In this document: positions 40,958 through 50,689 of the stretch, in pieces
How positions within the stretch are numbered: the first letter of the stretch is position 1
How the letters are laid out: every line of letters starts with the position of its first letter
Assembly: GCF_027943255.1 (NCBI RefSeq)
Contig: NC_072894.1
Location: 54,997,601-55,061,600, forward strand
Direction of reading: 5' to 3'
DNA from: Anastrepha obliqua
Lineage: Eukaryota; Arthropoda; Insecta; Diptera; Tephritidae
Length of the DNA stretch: 64,000 nt
The notes under the pieces: model-generated
Told to the model about the DNA's origin: nothing
What the model saw: only the letters and a program-made list of their open reading frames with translations
The model's database searches: none
Translations under genes and position numbers: made by a program

Positions 40958-43900
40958 TTTCTTTTGCGCCTGCTCAGAGTATCATGTAATTTTTCATGAT
41001 CTATTTTATTATGAAAAATATCTGTTGGTCGGAATTTTGTAACGGAATGTATTGTAATATTATATTGTTGTGCAGCTCTTAGAACTGTTCCTAAATCACT
41101 TACTATGTTGTATTCCTCTTTTATACATCTAGCTATCTCTATTATCGTAGAATGAACTCTTTCAATTTGTCCATTAGTAATACTATGCCTTGGATTGCAA
41201 AAATATATTTCAATATTTAATCTCTGCATTAACGATTTGAATTGAGGTGTTGTAAAACTTGGTTCATTATCTAACGTTATTCGTTTCACATCTTGGAAAG
41301 TTTGAAGAATTTCTAAAACCTTTTCCTCAATATTAGATTTGTCTTCTATATTTTTTAATATTAAAAATTTTGAATAAGCATCAATACATGTGATAAACTT
41401 CAACCCCTGAGCATAAAAAATATCTAGGTGAAGCTGCTCTCCCTCTTTTTCTGGAATTGGAGCCTCTTTTATTGGAATTTTTTTCGGATGTCGATCATAT
41501 TTGTTCCTATTGCACGTTATGCAATTGCGTACATATTCCTTCATTTTCTTTCTCATTTCTGGCCAATAGTATAGTTTTTCTATCTGTTTTATATTTTCAT
41601 TGTAATTTCGATGCGCTCTGTTATGGGTTTGCTCAATCATACCTGCTTGATCTTCCCTATTGGGAATGTCCATAGGAAATAGCTTAGTATATACAAATTT
41701 ATTTTGAAATGTTTCTTTTAGAGGTCGCTGTATCTCATACAAATCCTCTACTGTGCAGTGAATTGCTGTTACCAATTTAGGTTTTATGTATTCTTTTAAA
41801 ATAGTAAGTAGATTCTCAACTGTATCATATTCAATCAAATGTCTTTTTCTTCCAAAAATTTCTATCATTTCATGTATAGTGAACCTATTTTTACATAATA
41901 TAATTTGTTGTTTAAATTGATTTACAGGTTTGTATGTTTCCTGTATTTGATCATTTTCGCTACTTTCCGCTGAATGTTCTGATTCACTTGACAAATTGTT
42001 TATTTCAAGGCGTGATAATGCATCAGCCACAACATTCGTTTTGCCTGGCCTATAGACAAATTTTGGAGAAAACTCCTCAATTAAAGCATGCCATCTTTTC
42101 ATTTTAGAATTCGGGTTGCGCGTAGATAATGCAAATGTTAACGGTTGATGATCCGTGTGAATTTCAAGATTAGTTACTCCATAAAGATAATTACGAAGAT
42201 TCTTCAGTGCCCATACAATCGCAAACAACTCTTTTTCATTTGTGGCATAATTTCTTTCTGTCTTATTAAGAGTTTTGGAAACAAAAGTAATGGGTTTATT
42301 TTCTTGAGAAAGGACTGCGCCTATTGCAACATTCGATGCGTCAGTAGTTAACACAAACTTTTTTGAATAATCTGGTTGCGTCAATTCCATTGCTGATGCT
42401 AAACTTTTCTTTAGCTTTTTAAAAGAAGATATCCCTACTTCATCAATTTTCACTAATACCTTTTTTGACATATTTTTAGAGACCCTGCCATTTTCTGCGG
42501 ATAAGTATTTTGTCAATGGCTTTGCAATTGTTGCATAATCTTTAATGAATTTCCGGTAATAACCGGTAACACCTAAAAACCCCCTTAATTCCCGTAAACT
42601 TTTGGGTAGCGGGTAATTAAGCATTAATTCAATTTTATTTGGATCTGTTTTAATTGTATTTTGAGCTATAATGTAACCCAAAAATTCTATTTCAGTTCTG
42701 AAAAATTTAGATTTTTCAAGAGAAATTTTCATATTAGCGCTTCTTAATATTTCAATTATCATTTGCAAATCCTTCATATGTTGCTCTAAACTTCCTGAAA
42801 AAATTATTATATCATCCATATATACATGACATGTTTTTCCTATTTGATCACGCAATATATTGTCCATTGCTCTTTGAAATATTCTGGGAGCATTTTTTAG
42901 ACCGAAAGGCATTCTTAAAAATTCATATTTTCCGTTATTAACGGAAAAAGCTGTTTTTTCTATGTCATTTTCCGACATTAAAATCTGATGAAATCCTGAC
43001 TCTAAATCAATGCTTGAAAAGTATCTTGATTTCCCTAAATTTGACAAAATTATATTCGTATCCGGGATGGGATAGCGATCGGGAATAGTATGAGCATTCA
43101 ATTTTTTGTAATCTATCACCATTCTAAATTTTGGTGAACCGTCGTCGTTAGTACCTTTTTTTGATACCACCCAAATGGGTGAATTATAAGGACTTTTACT
43201 AGGCCTTACAATATTTTCATCCAATAATCTTCCAATTTCTTTATTTACGAAAGAATTCACAGACAGAGGATATGGGTACTGTTTACTCCATATCGGCTTT
43301 TCATTTTCTGTTCGTATTTCCGCTCTTACATCTGTTCTAAACGGAAAACTTGTATCAATATTTGCGTGTTTTTCCACTATTCTCTGCTTTATTAAAATTC
43401 TAAATTTCTCAAGGTTTTTACCCTGATTTCTCCTTTCTGGAGTTTTATAAGCTCTTACTAAGTGAGAGTCTTCACTGTTTTCATCAAAACTTTCATTGAC
43501 TGCCTGATCTGAACCTTTTTCAGTTTTCATGGAATAGTTATCCCTTATATTACCTGAATATTCATCAGCTATTGCTTTAGGATCTTCAGGTGCCAAAGAC
43601 AAACATTTATATGGCATACTTTTACCGGTAAATCCCTCGGTATATGCTGTAGAAATTTTCTGATCCACAGTGTTTATTTTATAATTAATTTTTTTATTAT
43701 TTTTTCTTTTCTTATTGCCGGTATTTTCTTCGGCGGGCGCCTTAGGATCCTTTTGTCCCAAGGGGTTAAAATTTTCTTTTTTCTCATTTTTATTTTCATA
43801 CTTTTCTTTTTTGTTGCAGGTACTATCATCTGCTGGCGCCTTAGGACCTTTTTGTCCCAAGGGGTTAACATTTTCTTTTTTCTCTGAGTTTACTCTTTCT

Positions 43901-44280
43901 TTATGGATGTTAATATTCATACTTTCATCCACCTTTTCGTTCTCATATTTTGTTTTATAAATTATTTTGTTGCTACGTATATCGATACGTGCTTCTATTT
44001 TCTTTAAAAAATTATATCCTAAAAGGATGTCCGAATCCAAATTATCTATTTCATAGAATACTTGTCGAACTCCGAATAAATTTATTATATGGTAATATTT
44101 TATAATAGAATAACCACTTACAGTTCTCACTCTTTTATAAATGGCTAATTCATTTCTATTTTGATATACTCCCTGCTTAATATAACAAGAAGTTGCTCCG
44201 GTATCTACCAGTGCTTTCAATCCTTTATTGAATTTTTTATCATAAACTATGATGTAGGGGAGGTCGTTCCCCTTTTCCCT
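40927..44280 (-). CDS. pol: pol: protease-RT-RNase H-integrase
   Basis: 1117 codons, entered by a -1 shift from gag at 44280-44286. Protease LKALVDTGATSCYIK near residues 20-35; a variable linker (about 130-290) with two copies of a NPLGQK.PKAPA unit; RT with FRMVIDYKKLNAH, FSSIDLESGFHQI, MPFGLKNAP and the catalytic VYMDDIII box; RNase H LTTDASNVAIGAVL, NEKELFAIVWAL, IHTDHQPLTF; integrase HHCC finger (HNRAHRNYNENIKQ to CITCNRNKYD), LHLDIFYAQG, ITLDNEPSF and NGQIERVHSTI for the three acidic residues. All catalytic residues are present. It converts RNA to DNA and inserts it. The extreme C-terminus is shortened (see 40763-40957). Confidence 0.92.
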   Translation of the reverse strand, partial: REKGNDLPYIIVYDKKFNKGLKALVDTGATSCYIKQGVYQNRNELAIYKRVRTVSGYSIIKYYHIINLFGVRQVFYEIDNLDSDILLGYNFLKKIEARIDIRSNKIIYKTKYENEKVDESMNINIHKERVNSEKKENVNPLGQKGPKAPADDSTCNKKEKYENKNEKKENFNPLGQKDPKAPAEENTGNKKRKNNKKINYKINTVDQKISTAYTEGFTGKSMPYKCLSLAPEDPKAIADEYSGNIRDNYSMKTEKGSDQAVNESFDENSEDSHLVRAYKTPERRNQGKNLEKFRILIKQRIVEKHANIDTSFPFRTDVRAEIRTENEKPIWSKQYPYPLSVNSFVNKEIGRLLDENIVRPSKSPYNSPIWVVSKKGTNDDGSPKFRMVIDYKKLNAHTIPDRYPIPDTNIILSNLGKSRYFSSIDLESGFHQILMSENDIEKTAFSVNNGKYEFLRMPFGLKNAPRIFQRAMDNILRDQIGKTCHVYMDDIIIFSGSLEQHMKDLQMIIEILRSANMKISLEKSKFFRTEIEFLGYIIAQNTIKTDPNKIELMLNYPLPKSLRELRGFLGVTGYYRKFIKDYATIAKPLTKYLSAENGRVSKNMSKKVLVKIDEVGISSFKKLKKSLASAMELTQPDYSKKFVLTTDASNVAIGAVLSQENKPITFVSKTLNKTERNYATNEKELFAIVWALKNLRNYLYGVTNLEIHTDHQPLTFALSTRNPNSKMKRWHALIEEFSPKFVYRPGKTNVVADALSRLEINNLSSESEHSAESSENDQIQETYKPVNQFKQQIILCKNRFTIHEMIEIFGRKRHLIEYDTVENLLTILKEYIKPKLVTAIHCTVEDLYEIQRPLKETFQNKFVYTKLFPMDIPNREDQAGMIEQTHNRAHRNYNENIKQIEKLYYWPEMRKKMKEYVRNCITCNRNKYDRHPKKIPIKEAPIPEKEGEQLHLDIFYAQGLKFITCIDAYSKFLILKNIEDKSNIEEKVLEILQTFQDVKRITLDNEPSFTTPQFKSLMQRLNIEIYFCNPRHSITNGQIERVHSTIIEIARCIKEEYNIVSDLGTVLRAAQQYNITIHSVTKFRPTDIFHNKIDHEKLHDTLSRRKRKCLRFITKID
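43720..43875 (-). repeat. in-frame duplication in the pol linker
   Basis: Two copies, about 93 bases apart, of a segment coding ENxNPLGQK(G/D)PKAPA(D/E), then a CNKK/GNKK end. Lies between protease and RT, where length variation is tolerated. Confidence 0.8.
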
Positions 44281-45359
44281 AAAAAATGTTCTTCATTTAA
44301 ATTGTTTATTTTAGGAGTTTTTCCTTGCGGTCGAAAGCTATTATTACTTTCTCTTCGTCTCTTGAAGCCTTGCATATGTTGGTTCTGAGGCCCTGAACTT
44401 TGTTGAGTAGTATTTAACCCATTGCCTGAACTACTTGTCTGGGGTTTGTTATTCTGATTAAAATATCTGCCACCTTGTTGACCAAAAGGGTTGTAATTCT
44501 TATTGTATGACCTGGAGACAGATGGATCTACGTCCATTGGTTCTGGTTTTGGTACGTTATTCCTTGTTGGGAACCTCAAATTATTATTGGGATAATTTGT
44601 TGTCCTAGCTCTGCTTCTTTCATTTGCAAAATTTTTAGCAAATAATGCCCTTTGGTTGTTTGATTCTAGTTCCCGTGCTTTTGCCAAAGCATCAGGCAAA
44701 TCCTGAGGATTGAGAGAAAATATTATGTCTCTTAAAGGTGCATTGAGACCAGTTACAAATATTCTTAAAGCATGATCCCTATTATTTTTATTAAGTTCTT
44801 TGGCTATATCGGATGAGCTACCATGAGTCATTATTGTTTTATTTATGAGTAAGGTCAATTTTCTATTGACCAAATTATAATACTCGACAACTGTCATTGA
44901 TCCCTGGCGTAAGACACTCAGTTCCTGTTCTATAATGTGTATCGGCCGTTTGTCTGAATAAGCAAAATCTAATCGCGCAATTATTGCATCAAAATTCAAC
45001 ACCGTACCATGATTGGTGAGCGTGTCATTCGCATCTTGTGTGATCTTGTTTCGCAAAATAGTAAGGGCTGCAAAGTATCTTCTACTTTTCCTTATATACA
45101 GGCTCATAGCATTATGTGCTGCCTCCCTCCAACTAACGTAAGAATTTAATTTCCCTGAAAAATCTGGAAGGGATTTAACAACATCAAGAGATTCTTGGCA
45201 CTGTATATTTTCGTCAATAGACTCAGTCACATAATCCGTCACCCTACGAGTATCTATCTCAACTTGAGATCGTAATCGTTCAACTTCCTGCCTTAAATTT
45301 ATTGTGCTCTCCGCAATCAATCTTGTAATTAAATCAACTGTTAAGTCAGCCATTTTCAT
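44247..45359 (-). CDS. gag: gag of the endogenous retrovirus
   Basis: 370 residues from the ATG at 45359 (MKMADLTVDLITRLIAES). N-terminal helices, a capsid-like domain (VKSLPDFSGKLNSYVSWREAA), a basic Arg/Asn-rich tail with VPKPEPMDVDPS and NPFGQQGGRYFNQ. No zinc knuckle, as in related elements. A second ATG two codons on (MADLTV) is also possible. Ends LGKRGTTSPTS after a slip heptamer T TTT TTA that leads into pol. Structural particle protein; intact. Confidence 0.9.
   Translation of the reverse strand: MKMADLTVDLITRLIAESTINLRQEVERLRSQVEIDTRRVTDYVTESIDENIQCQESLDVVKSLPDFSGKLNSYVSWREAAHNAMSLYIRKSRRYFAALTILRNKITQDANDTLTNHGTVLNFDAIIARLDFAYSDKRPIHIIEQELSVLRQGSMTVVEYYNLVNRKLTLLINKTIMTHGSSSDIAKELNKNNRDHALRIFVTGLNAPLRDIIFSLNPQDLPDALAKARELESNNQRALFAKNFANERSRARTTNYPNNNLRFPTRNNVPKPEPMDVDPSVSRSYNKNYNPFGQQGGRYFNQNNKPQTSSSGNGLNTTQQSSGPQNQHMQGFKRRRESNNSFRPQGKTPKINNLNEEHFLGKRGTTSPTS
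44280..44286 (-). promoter_or_regulatory. probable -1 frameshift heptamer T TTT TTA
   Basis: In gag frame CAT TTT TTA; after a -1 step the next codons are AGG GAA AAG and run open to the protease active site. Fits the X XXY YYZ rule. Confidence 0.72.
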
Positions 45360-45962
45360 ATCTTATTCTTTTGTTCACTTTTCTTAAAATTTTTCTTAAA
45401 TAATATAGGGCACTTTTCAATTTTATGATCCCCACTACATTAAATCAACTGTTAAATCAGCCATTTCTATATTTTATTATTTTGAATACTTTTTATTCTT
45501 TTGTTCACTTTTCTTAAAATTTTTCTTAAATAATATAGGGCACTTTTCAATTTTATGATCCCCACTACAATATTCACAATATAATAATTTTGAATATTTT
45601 ATTTCACTGGGAGTATTCCCCATTTACTTATTATTTGTATATGGTATAACTTACATACATATATCATTTTTTATCTTCGGTGCATTTGTGTCTCCTCTTC
45701 TGCGAAGAACGTGCTGCGCCAGGAAAATGCTCGCTACAAGGAGCGCTGCCAAATCGGGCAAAAATGTCTTGTCGTTTCTATCACGGGGAGTTGCTGCAAA
45801 AGCTGCAAGCCAAGCCGCTGGTGTTAATGGCAAAATTGTTGCTGTTATTGTTCTTTGCTATTGAGTCGCTGTTGGTAACTTCGCTGAAGCTGCTTAGTTG
45901 AACCGGAGCTCGATGCCTGCACTGCGATCACTTTTAAACGCTCTGGAAGTGGAGAACAAGGC
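45360..45962 (-). other. leader with a partial duplication and a short upstream ORF
   Basis: A segment that spans the first gag codons and the bases before them is repeated upstream (first copy about 45330-45440, second 45441-45570, with a ~19-base insertion). The second copy makes a 9-codon upstream ORF MADLTVDLM followed by stop at 45435-45464. The right part (45690-45960) is GC-richer with no coding evidence. Confidence 0.75.
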
Positions 45963-45980
45963 CCTTTACGTTGGGCGCCA
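45963..45980 (-). promoter_or_regulatory. primer-binding site, tRNA-Lys type (gypsy)
   Basis: In element orientation TGGCGCCCAACGTAAAGGGC, adjoining the LTR end ATAATT. The first 13 bases match the gypsy lysine-tRNA site. Confidence 0.82.
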
Positions 45981-46294
45981 ATTATGTTTTTCCTTACTGG
46001 AATAACATTTTTAAAAAAGACGTGCTTCAGTTGAAGACGGAGTAAAAACTAAACTTTATTCTATAAATTCCCTTATTTATATCTTTACAATTTGTTTACT
46101 TAAATCTATGTATTTCACAATGATGGTTTGGCATTGCATCAGCCTGGTCAAAGAAGATATCAATTTCATTTTCAATTAATTTTTATTACGCAGCAGCATA
46201 ATGCTGAGCTGGCGGATTTGTAAGATGCAAAATATGTTTTCTCAATTGTGTTTACATTTAGCATTGTAATGGGGTAAGTGGTCTGCCGTTAACT
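45980..46294 (-). repeat. 5' LTR of the endogenous retrovirus
   Basis: 315 bp, AGTTAACGGCAG...ATAATT in element orientation. A TATA-like GATATAAATAAGG lies about 60 bases from the 3' end. Confidence 0.93.
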
Positions 46295-46465
46295 TGTACG
46301 TATAATTACATGGAATTCAGTACATATTGTACATATGTACATCCATATGTACATACGTCCAAAATGAAATAATGCGAGCGATTCGTAAATAAACAACTTT
46401 TTTCGTAGATGGTATTTTTGACAGCTGTCACTTGATTTATGCTCAGTTTGGTTTGCCATTTCATA

Positions 46466-47129
46466 ATGAATAGACTTACACCTGAACAACGTTTGCAAAT
46501 CGTGCAAATTTATTACGAAAATAATGGTTCGGTTCGAAAAAAAAAACAAGAAAATTTTGTTCAGCGATGAAGCTCACTTTTGGTTCAATGGGTATGTCAA
46601 TAAGCAAAATTGTCGCATTTGGAGTGAACATAATCCACAAGCCATTGCTGAGACGCCGTTACATCCTCAAAAAGTCACTGTTTGGTGTGCTCTATGGGCA
46701 GAGGGAATCATTGGTCCATATTTCTTTAAAAATGAAGCCGGCCATAATGTTACAGTCAATGGAGAGCGCTATAGAGCCATGATTAATGACTTTTTCGTGC
46801 CTGAATTGGATGATGTTAATGTGGACGACCTTTGGTTCCAACAAGACGGCGCTACATACCATACAGCCAACGCAACAATCGATTTATTGAAGGAAACTTT
46901 TGGTGAGCGCATTATCTCGCGCCGTGGACCTGTGGCGTGGCCTCCAAGATCGTGCGATATAACACCACTGGACTATTTCTTGTGGGGCTATGTGAAGTCG
47001 CTTGTCTACGCAGATAAGCCCGAGACGATTGACGTCTTGGAAGAGAATATTCGGCGCGTTATTGCTGACATACGACCCCAATTGCTGCCTTATCTTTATA
47101 TAATAATAAAGCTAAATTCTTGGCCATAA
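46466..47129 (+). pseudogene. rosa-type DD41D transposase with N-terminal deletion
   Basis: Starts MNRLTPEQRLQIVQIYYEN (HTH start), then an A-run joins directly to KKILFSDEAHFWFNGYVNKQ; about 130 residues in between (rest of the DNA-binding domain) are missing and the frame changes at the junction (near 46538). The rest, 46524-47129, is open: first Asp in FSDEAH, second in WFQQDGATYHT, third in SCDITPLDYFLWGY with 41 residues between, then the C-terminus is altered (LLPYLYIIIKLNSWP). The catalytic domain is complete but the DNA-binding part is not. Confidence 0.85.
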
Positions 47130-47190
47130 CATTAAATTATATACGTTTTATTTCATCTTGAAAACCAAACCTCTAAAAAAACACCCTTTA
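46466..47190 (+). mobile_element. rosa-type element, third copy, internally deleted
   Basis: Right end TCTAAAAAAACACCCTTTA at 47172-47190 has the AAAGGGTGTT-type terminal repeat. The left terminal repeat is not clear; about 170 bases before the start codon may belong to it. Confidence 0.72.
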
Positions 47191-47194
47191 CATA

Positions 47195-47539
47195 CATACA
47201 TACGTCACCATACGATGTAATTCAACATTAATGAGGTGTGGTGAGATTATCGCTTAACGCCTGTTGCGAAAAAACACACAAACAGCTTTTTTTGGAAAAA
47301 GAGCTGCTTTTGTTTAAACAATTTTGGTTAAATAACAAATAAATCAATTATTTTTTTTATGCAGAACGAAAGTAAATATTTCAAAGTTAAACTTCAAGAA
47401 AGTTTCATTTTAATTGGTTGATTCGTTTATGATTTATGGCCGTGAACACAAAAAATTTATGTTTTTTTGCCACATTTTGACCGATTGCCGATTTAATTTT
47501 TACAAAACTCAAGTACGCAATCAGATTGAGCTAAGTCTG
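47195..47539. other. no gene seen
   Basis: A+T-rich flank; its last five bases with 47540-47544 lead into the Transib target duplication TGCTG. Confidence 0.55.
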
Positions 47540-47544
47540 TGCTG

Positions 47545-47600
47545 CACTATGGGCCAGGAGACCCTTATAAGTGGCCAAAATTCATAATTCCCAAAACACC
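47545..47600 (-). repeat. left Transib terminal repeat
   Basis: CACTATGGGCCAGGAGACCC, then TTATAAGTGGCCAAAATTCA, which matches the right end (GGCCAAAAGTCAT) after a short spacer of different length. Confidence 0.85.
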
Positions 47601-47641
47601 AACAATTTATAACTTTTAATACCGCTATGTACAGGTTTTGG

Positions 47642-47955
47642 GGTCTCTGATTACGAATATGAAGTCAGATTTCAACAATTCAAAATGGCGGATCCAATAT
47701 GGCGGACATGAAATTTAAAAAATCTTACTTTTTTCACCAAATTTGGTATTTAGAGGTTTTGATGGTCTCTGATTACGAATATGAAGTCAGATTTCTACAA
47801 TTCAAAATGGCGGATCCAATATGGCGGACATGAAATTTAAAAAATTGGATTTTTTTCACCAAATTTAGTATTTAGGGGTTTTTGGGGGCGCTGATTACGA
47901 TCTGCTGCCAGATTTTAGAAATTAAAAATGTCGAATCCCTTATACGGACCTTTTT
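47642..47955. repeat. 122-base tandem repeat inside Transib
   Basis: CTGATTACGAATATGAAGTC starts at 47647 and 47769 and a diverged form at 47891, period exactly 122. Units contain AAAATGGCGGATCCAATATG. About 2.6 copies; the first two are nearly identical. Confidence 0.88.
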
Positions 47956-47964
47956 TTTTTAATT

Positions 47965-49694
47965 TTATCTGATTAATTTGAAACTTGTTACTCGGGCTTT
48001 TTTGTATCGCTGTTGGCCAAATGTCAGATAAAGAGACACGCCTGCAGTTAGCCTACAAAATAAGTTGTAGTTTCCGGAATCTACCACGAGGAGGTTACAG
48101 TGCGACTTCAGACTCCTTCTTTTTTTTAAATTTTTTGTTGTTTTAAAACGTTGAAGCAATTCGTGATTAAGACCAAGGTAATCAGACAAAAGTTTACTAT
48201 CTTTAAATGCCCTGCGAGCTGTGTTTCCATCATTGCTGGTACCACTTCCTCCAGGCTTTGGTTTATCCACTCTGAGCCCCATTTTTTCCCACAGAATTGA
48301 TTGCACCTCTTGTTTTCTTAATGCTACCTGTTCTTTATTCTTAGCGCCTCTGGCATCCCATCTTTTGATAACCAATTTATAAGAAACATGTAAGCAAAAT
48401 TCGAAAATTCTTATCCGGGCATGCAAAGGGCTGATTCCATGTAACAGTGACTCCTCATGAGGCATAAATTTCACACTCTTTATATTAGATAGATCGTTAA
48501 ATTGTTTAGGAACACCTTACCGTCAATTAAAGTCATTAATAATGTATATTGTACTTTAAGACGACAGCCTTCAATCAAAATTTCAAAGGCTTGTAATTTC
48601 AGAATTTGTTCTTCGATGGCAAGAATTACTTCTGTTGATTCCTTTGCGTATCGAATTTGAATAGGGCGACAAAATCTTGGAGATTGAGATGTAACATTAT
48701 TCCACAAAATTACATCCACTTCACTTGATAACCTTAAGGGGATAAGTGTAGTAACGAACAGATTTTCATCTGTAGGAGTCTGTTTCTCATTGACACTATC
48801 ATAACCTTGTTTGTAAGGCGAATGCCCACTACTCCCATCAAATCCCCAAGAACACATCAGAACAGTTTTGAGCTCAGTAATTTTATTTTTTTGAATAAGA
48901 CAGTGTAAAACTTATCTTTGTAGTTCTATTATTCTATTCACCGTGTGGTTTAAAAGTTCTTGAAGTGATACTTCACCTAACGTTTCGGAAATTTTAATTG
49001 ACTCTTTCGACGGTACTAACTTTTCTTTGGCTTCTCTAATCGCATTATACGCAGGCCAAATGTCTGCTCCACTAGATTTGGTCGCTAATCGCATATTCTG
49101 ATAGACTTGTTTAGACATAGAATTATCGAAAAGAAATGCTAAAGCCACTTCTGGGCTTTTCTTTTCTATTGTAGGAAAAGGTGTTGTCATTATTTTTCTA
49201 ATTTTCTTAGCCTGTTCCTCGCTTTTTGAAAGTTCGTTAAGTACCGATCGCAAATCTGCTTCCCCTGAAACTCGTGCCGTATGACTAGTAGCCATTAATA
49301 GTTTCTGACGATCATTATCATGTTCTTCACTGATTTTAGACACTTCTCGTCTTTTCGATCTAGTAGATTTTTCTGCAAAATCGAGCGATGGACGACCTCT
49401 TTTAAGTATTTCAGTCTTACTTATTTTAGCTGTGAGGTCTAAGTCAGGAATAGTAAATTCAGAATCTAACCACTCTGAATTTTGTGACTCAAAGACAGCT
49501 ATTTTCCTACTGCAATGCTGATATTTTGCATTTCTTTTTGACTTTAAACTATTTAAAGCATTTTTCAAGCGTTTCAATCCTTTACAACCTACATCTGATT
49601 TATTGATACCAATTTTAGTTAAAATTGAATCAACGGTTATATTCATGTCACCTAACATAATTTGAAGAACCTCTTTTTTCTTCAATGAAGTCAT
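47965..49694 (-). pseudogene. Transib transposase (RAG1 core relative), stop, frameshift and C-terminal loss
   Basis: From ATG at 49694: basic N-terminal region with KRGRPSLDFAEKSTRSKRRE, then SPEVALAFLFDNSMSKQVYQ and VSLQELLNHTVNRIIELQR; a single TAA at 48912; the same frame continues to CSWGFDGSSGHSPYKQGY with the first catalytic Asp (position of RAG1 D600) and to LLMTLIDGKVF with the second (RAG1 D708). A frameshift with deletion follows at about 48480; the next part, SPLHARIRIFEFCLHVSYKL and SNDGNTARRAF, matches the later core. The C-terminus with the catalytic Glu is missing. About 555 residues remain of a ~700-residue family. The enzyme cuts at CAC ends as RAG does. Confidence 0.85.
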
Positions 49695-50289
49695 TATGAA
49701 TTAAATAAGTTAAAATTGAGTGACTCTTAATACTTGGTTAACTTTTTACACCCTATTGGCAAATGATTGATATACAGTCAACTCGCGCATAGATCAGTAA
49801 AACTTCATTTTTTTTAAAAAGAAAATGAAAAACCGCAGCAAACCGCACCTTTAGCTTGTTACACATGAACTACTGAAGACGTTAATGTAAAGAAATTGTT
49901 AATAGCTTCTGGAGTTTTGCGCAAGGCTCAATCGGCGTATTAACAAGTAGTAAAAAAAAATAAAATTTTTCACAATTATTCTCAATATTTCTAACATCAG
50001 ATTTATTTTTTCAGCTATTGACTATTTTCACATACTACATGATTGCAATTAATGAGAAAATGCAATATAATTAATGACAAATACTACATTTCAGTAAAAC
50101 AGTGACAGTTTAGAACAATAGCTATATGGTGATCATTTAAGCCTTACACTTATATTAACTTATTATACAAGCTTAAATATTTCATTAAAACTTATAACAT
50201 TTACAAAATAACTACTTTCACTTATCTATATGATGATACTGTATTGCATTTTGAAAAATCTTTCAATGACTTTTGGCCAAATTTTTTGG

Positions 50290-50306
50290 TCTTCTGGCCC
50301 ACAGTG
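50290..50306 (-). repeat. right Transib terminal repeat
   Basis: TTCTGGCCCACAGTG on the + strand; outermost seven bases CACAGTG, which is also the consensus RAG heptamer, but in the inverted orientation relative to the element interior. Confidence 0.85.
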
Positions 50307-50311
50307 TGCTG

Positions 50312-50685
50312 TAGGTATGTCCTAGCTAATTGAAATTTAACTCTAGATATAAAACGGACCAAATTAACCGATTTAAAAATGATTTCTTAAATTTTCTCCA
50401 TTAATTTAAGTTCTAATGCTTGATGTAGTTATATGAAAAATAGTATTTATTTATATCCGATAATTATATAAAACTATCTATTTATTATTGTTAAATTTGC
50501 TGAGATTGGTATGTGGTATACCTACACATACCAACTGGTCAAAATGGGTGGTGAACTGATAAAGCATGAATCCCGAGGAAGACCACAAAGAAGTATAACT
50601 TTAGTTCTACAACATTTGCAAAAAGGCATGTAATTGAAGGAAAAGTTAGCAGCGCTTTTTCTTTGATAATAAGAAAAATATTATA
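50312..50685. other. no gene seen
   Basis: A+T-rich. A 9-bp inverted repeat TGGTATGTG...CACATACCA at 50507-50532, and a mariner-like scrap (GGELIKHESRGRPQRS) near 50545-50600. Confidence 0.5.
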
Positions 50686-50689
50686 ATAA

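Larger units (their letters stand above)
39080..46294 (-). mobile_element. endogenous insect retrovirus (gypsy-type errantivirus), young
   Basis: 7.2 kb with LTRs at 39080-39394 and 45980-46294 (315 bp each, one difference seen), TGTA on both sides (39076-39079, 46295-46298), lysine-tRNA primer site, leader, gag, pol, env and polypurine tract. The three frames are long and keep their catalytic motifs. The only clear lesion is a one-base frame change in the last part of pol. LTR start AGTTAAC and end AATT are those of gypsy-type elements. Confidence 0.93.
47545..50306 (-). mobile_element. Transib DNA transposon (RAG1-related), 2.76 kb
   Basis: Flanked by TGCTG on both sides (47540-47544 and 50307-50311), the 5-bp duplication typical of Transib. 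Terminal inverted repeats begin CACTATGGGCCAGGAGACC (left) and, reading inward from the right, CACTGTGGGCCAGAAGACC. Transib ends start with CAC like the heptamer of RAG recombination signals. One transposase on the - strand, now broken, and a 122-base tandem array near the left end. Confidence 0.88.

Noticed and set aside
50300..50306. CACAGTG as a functional recombination signal
   Set aside because: Orientation relative to the element is inverted and no nonamer with 12 or 23 spacing is evident; it is simply the Transib end.
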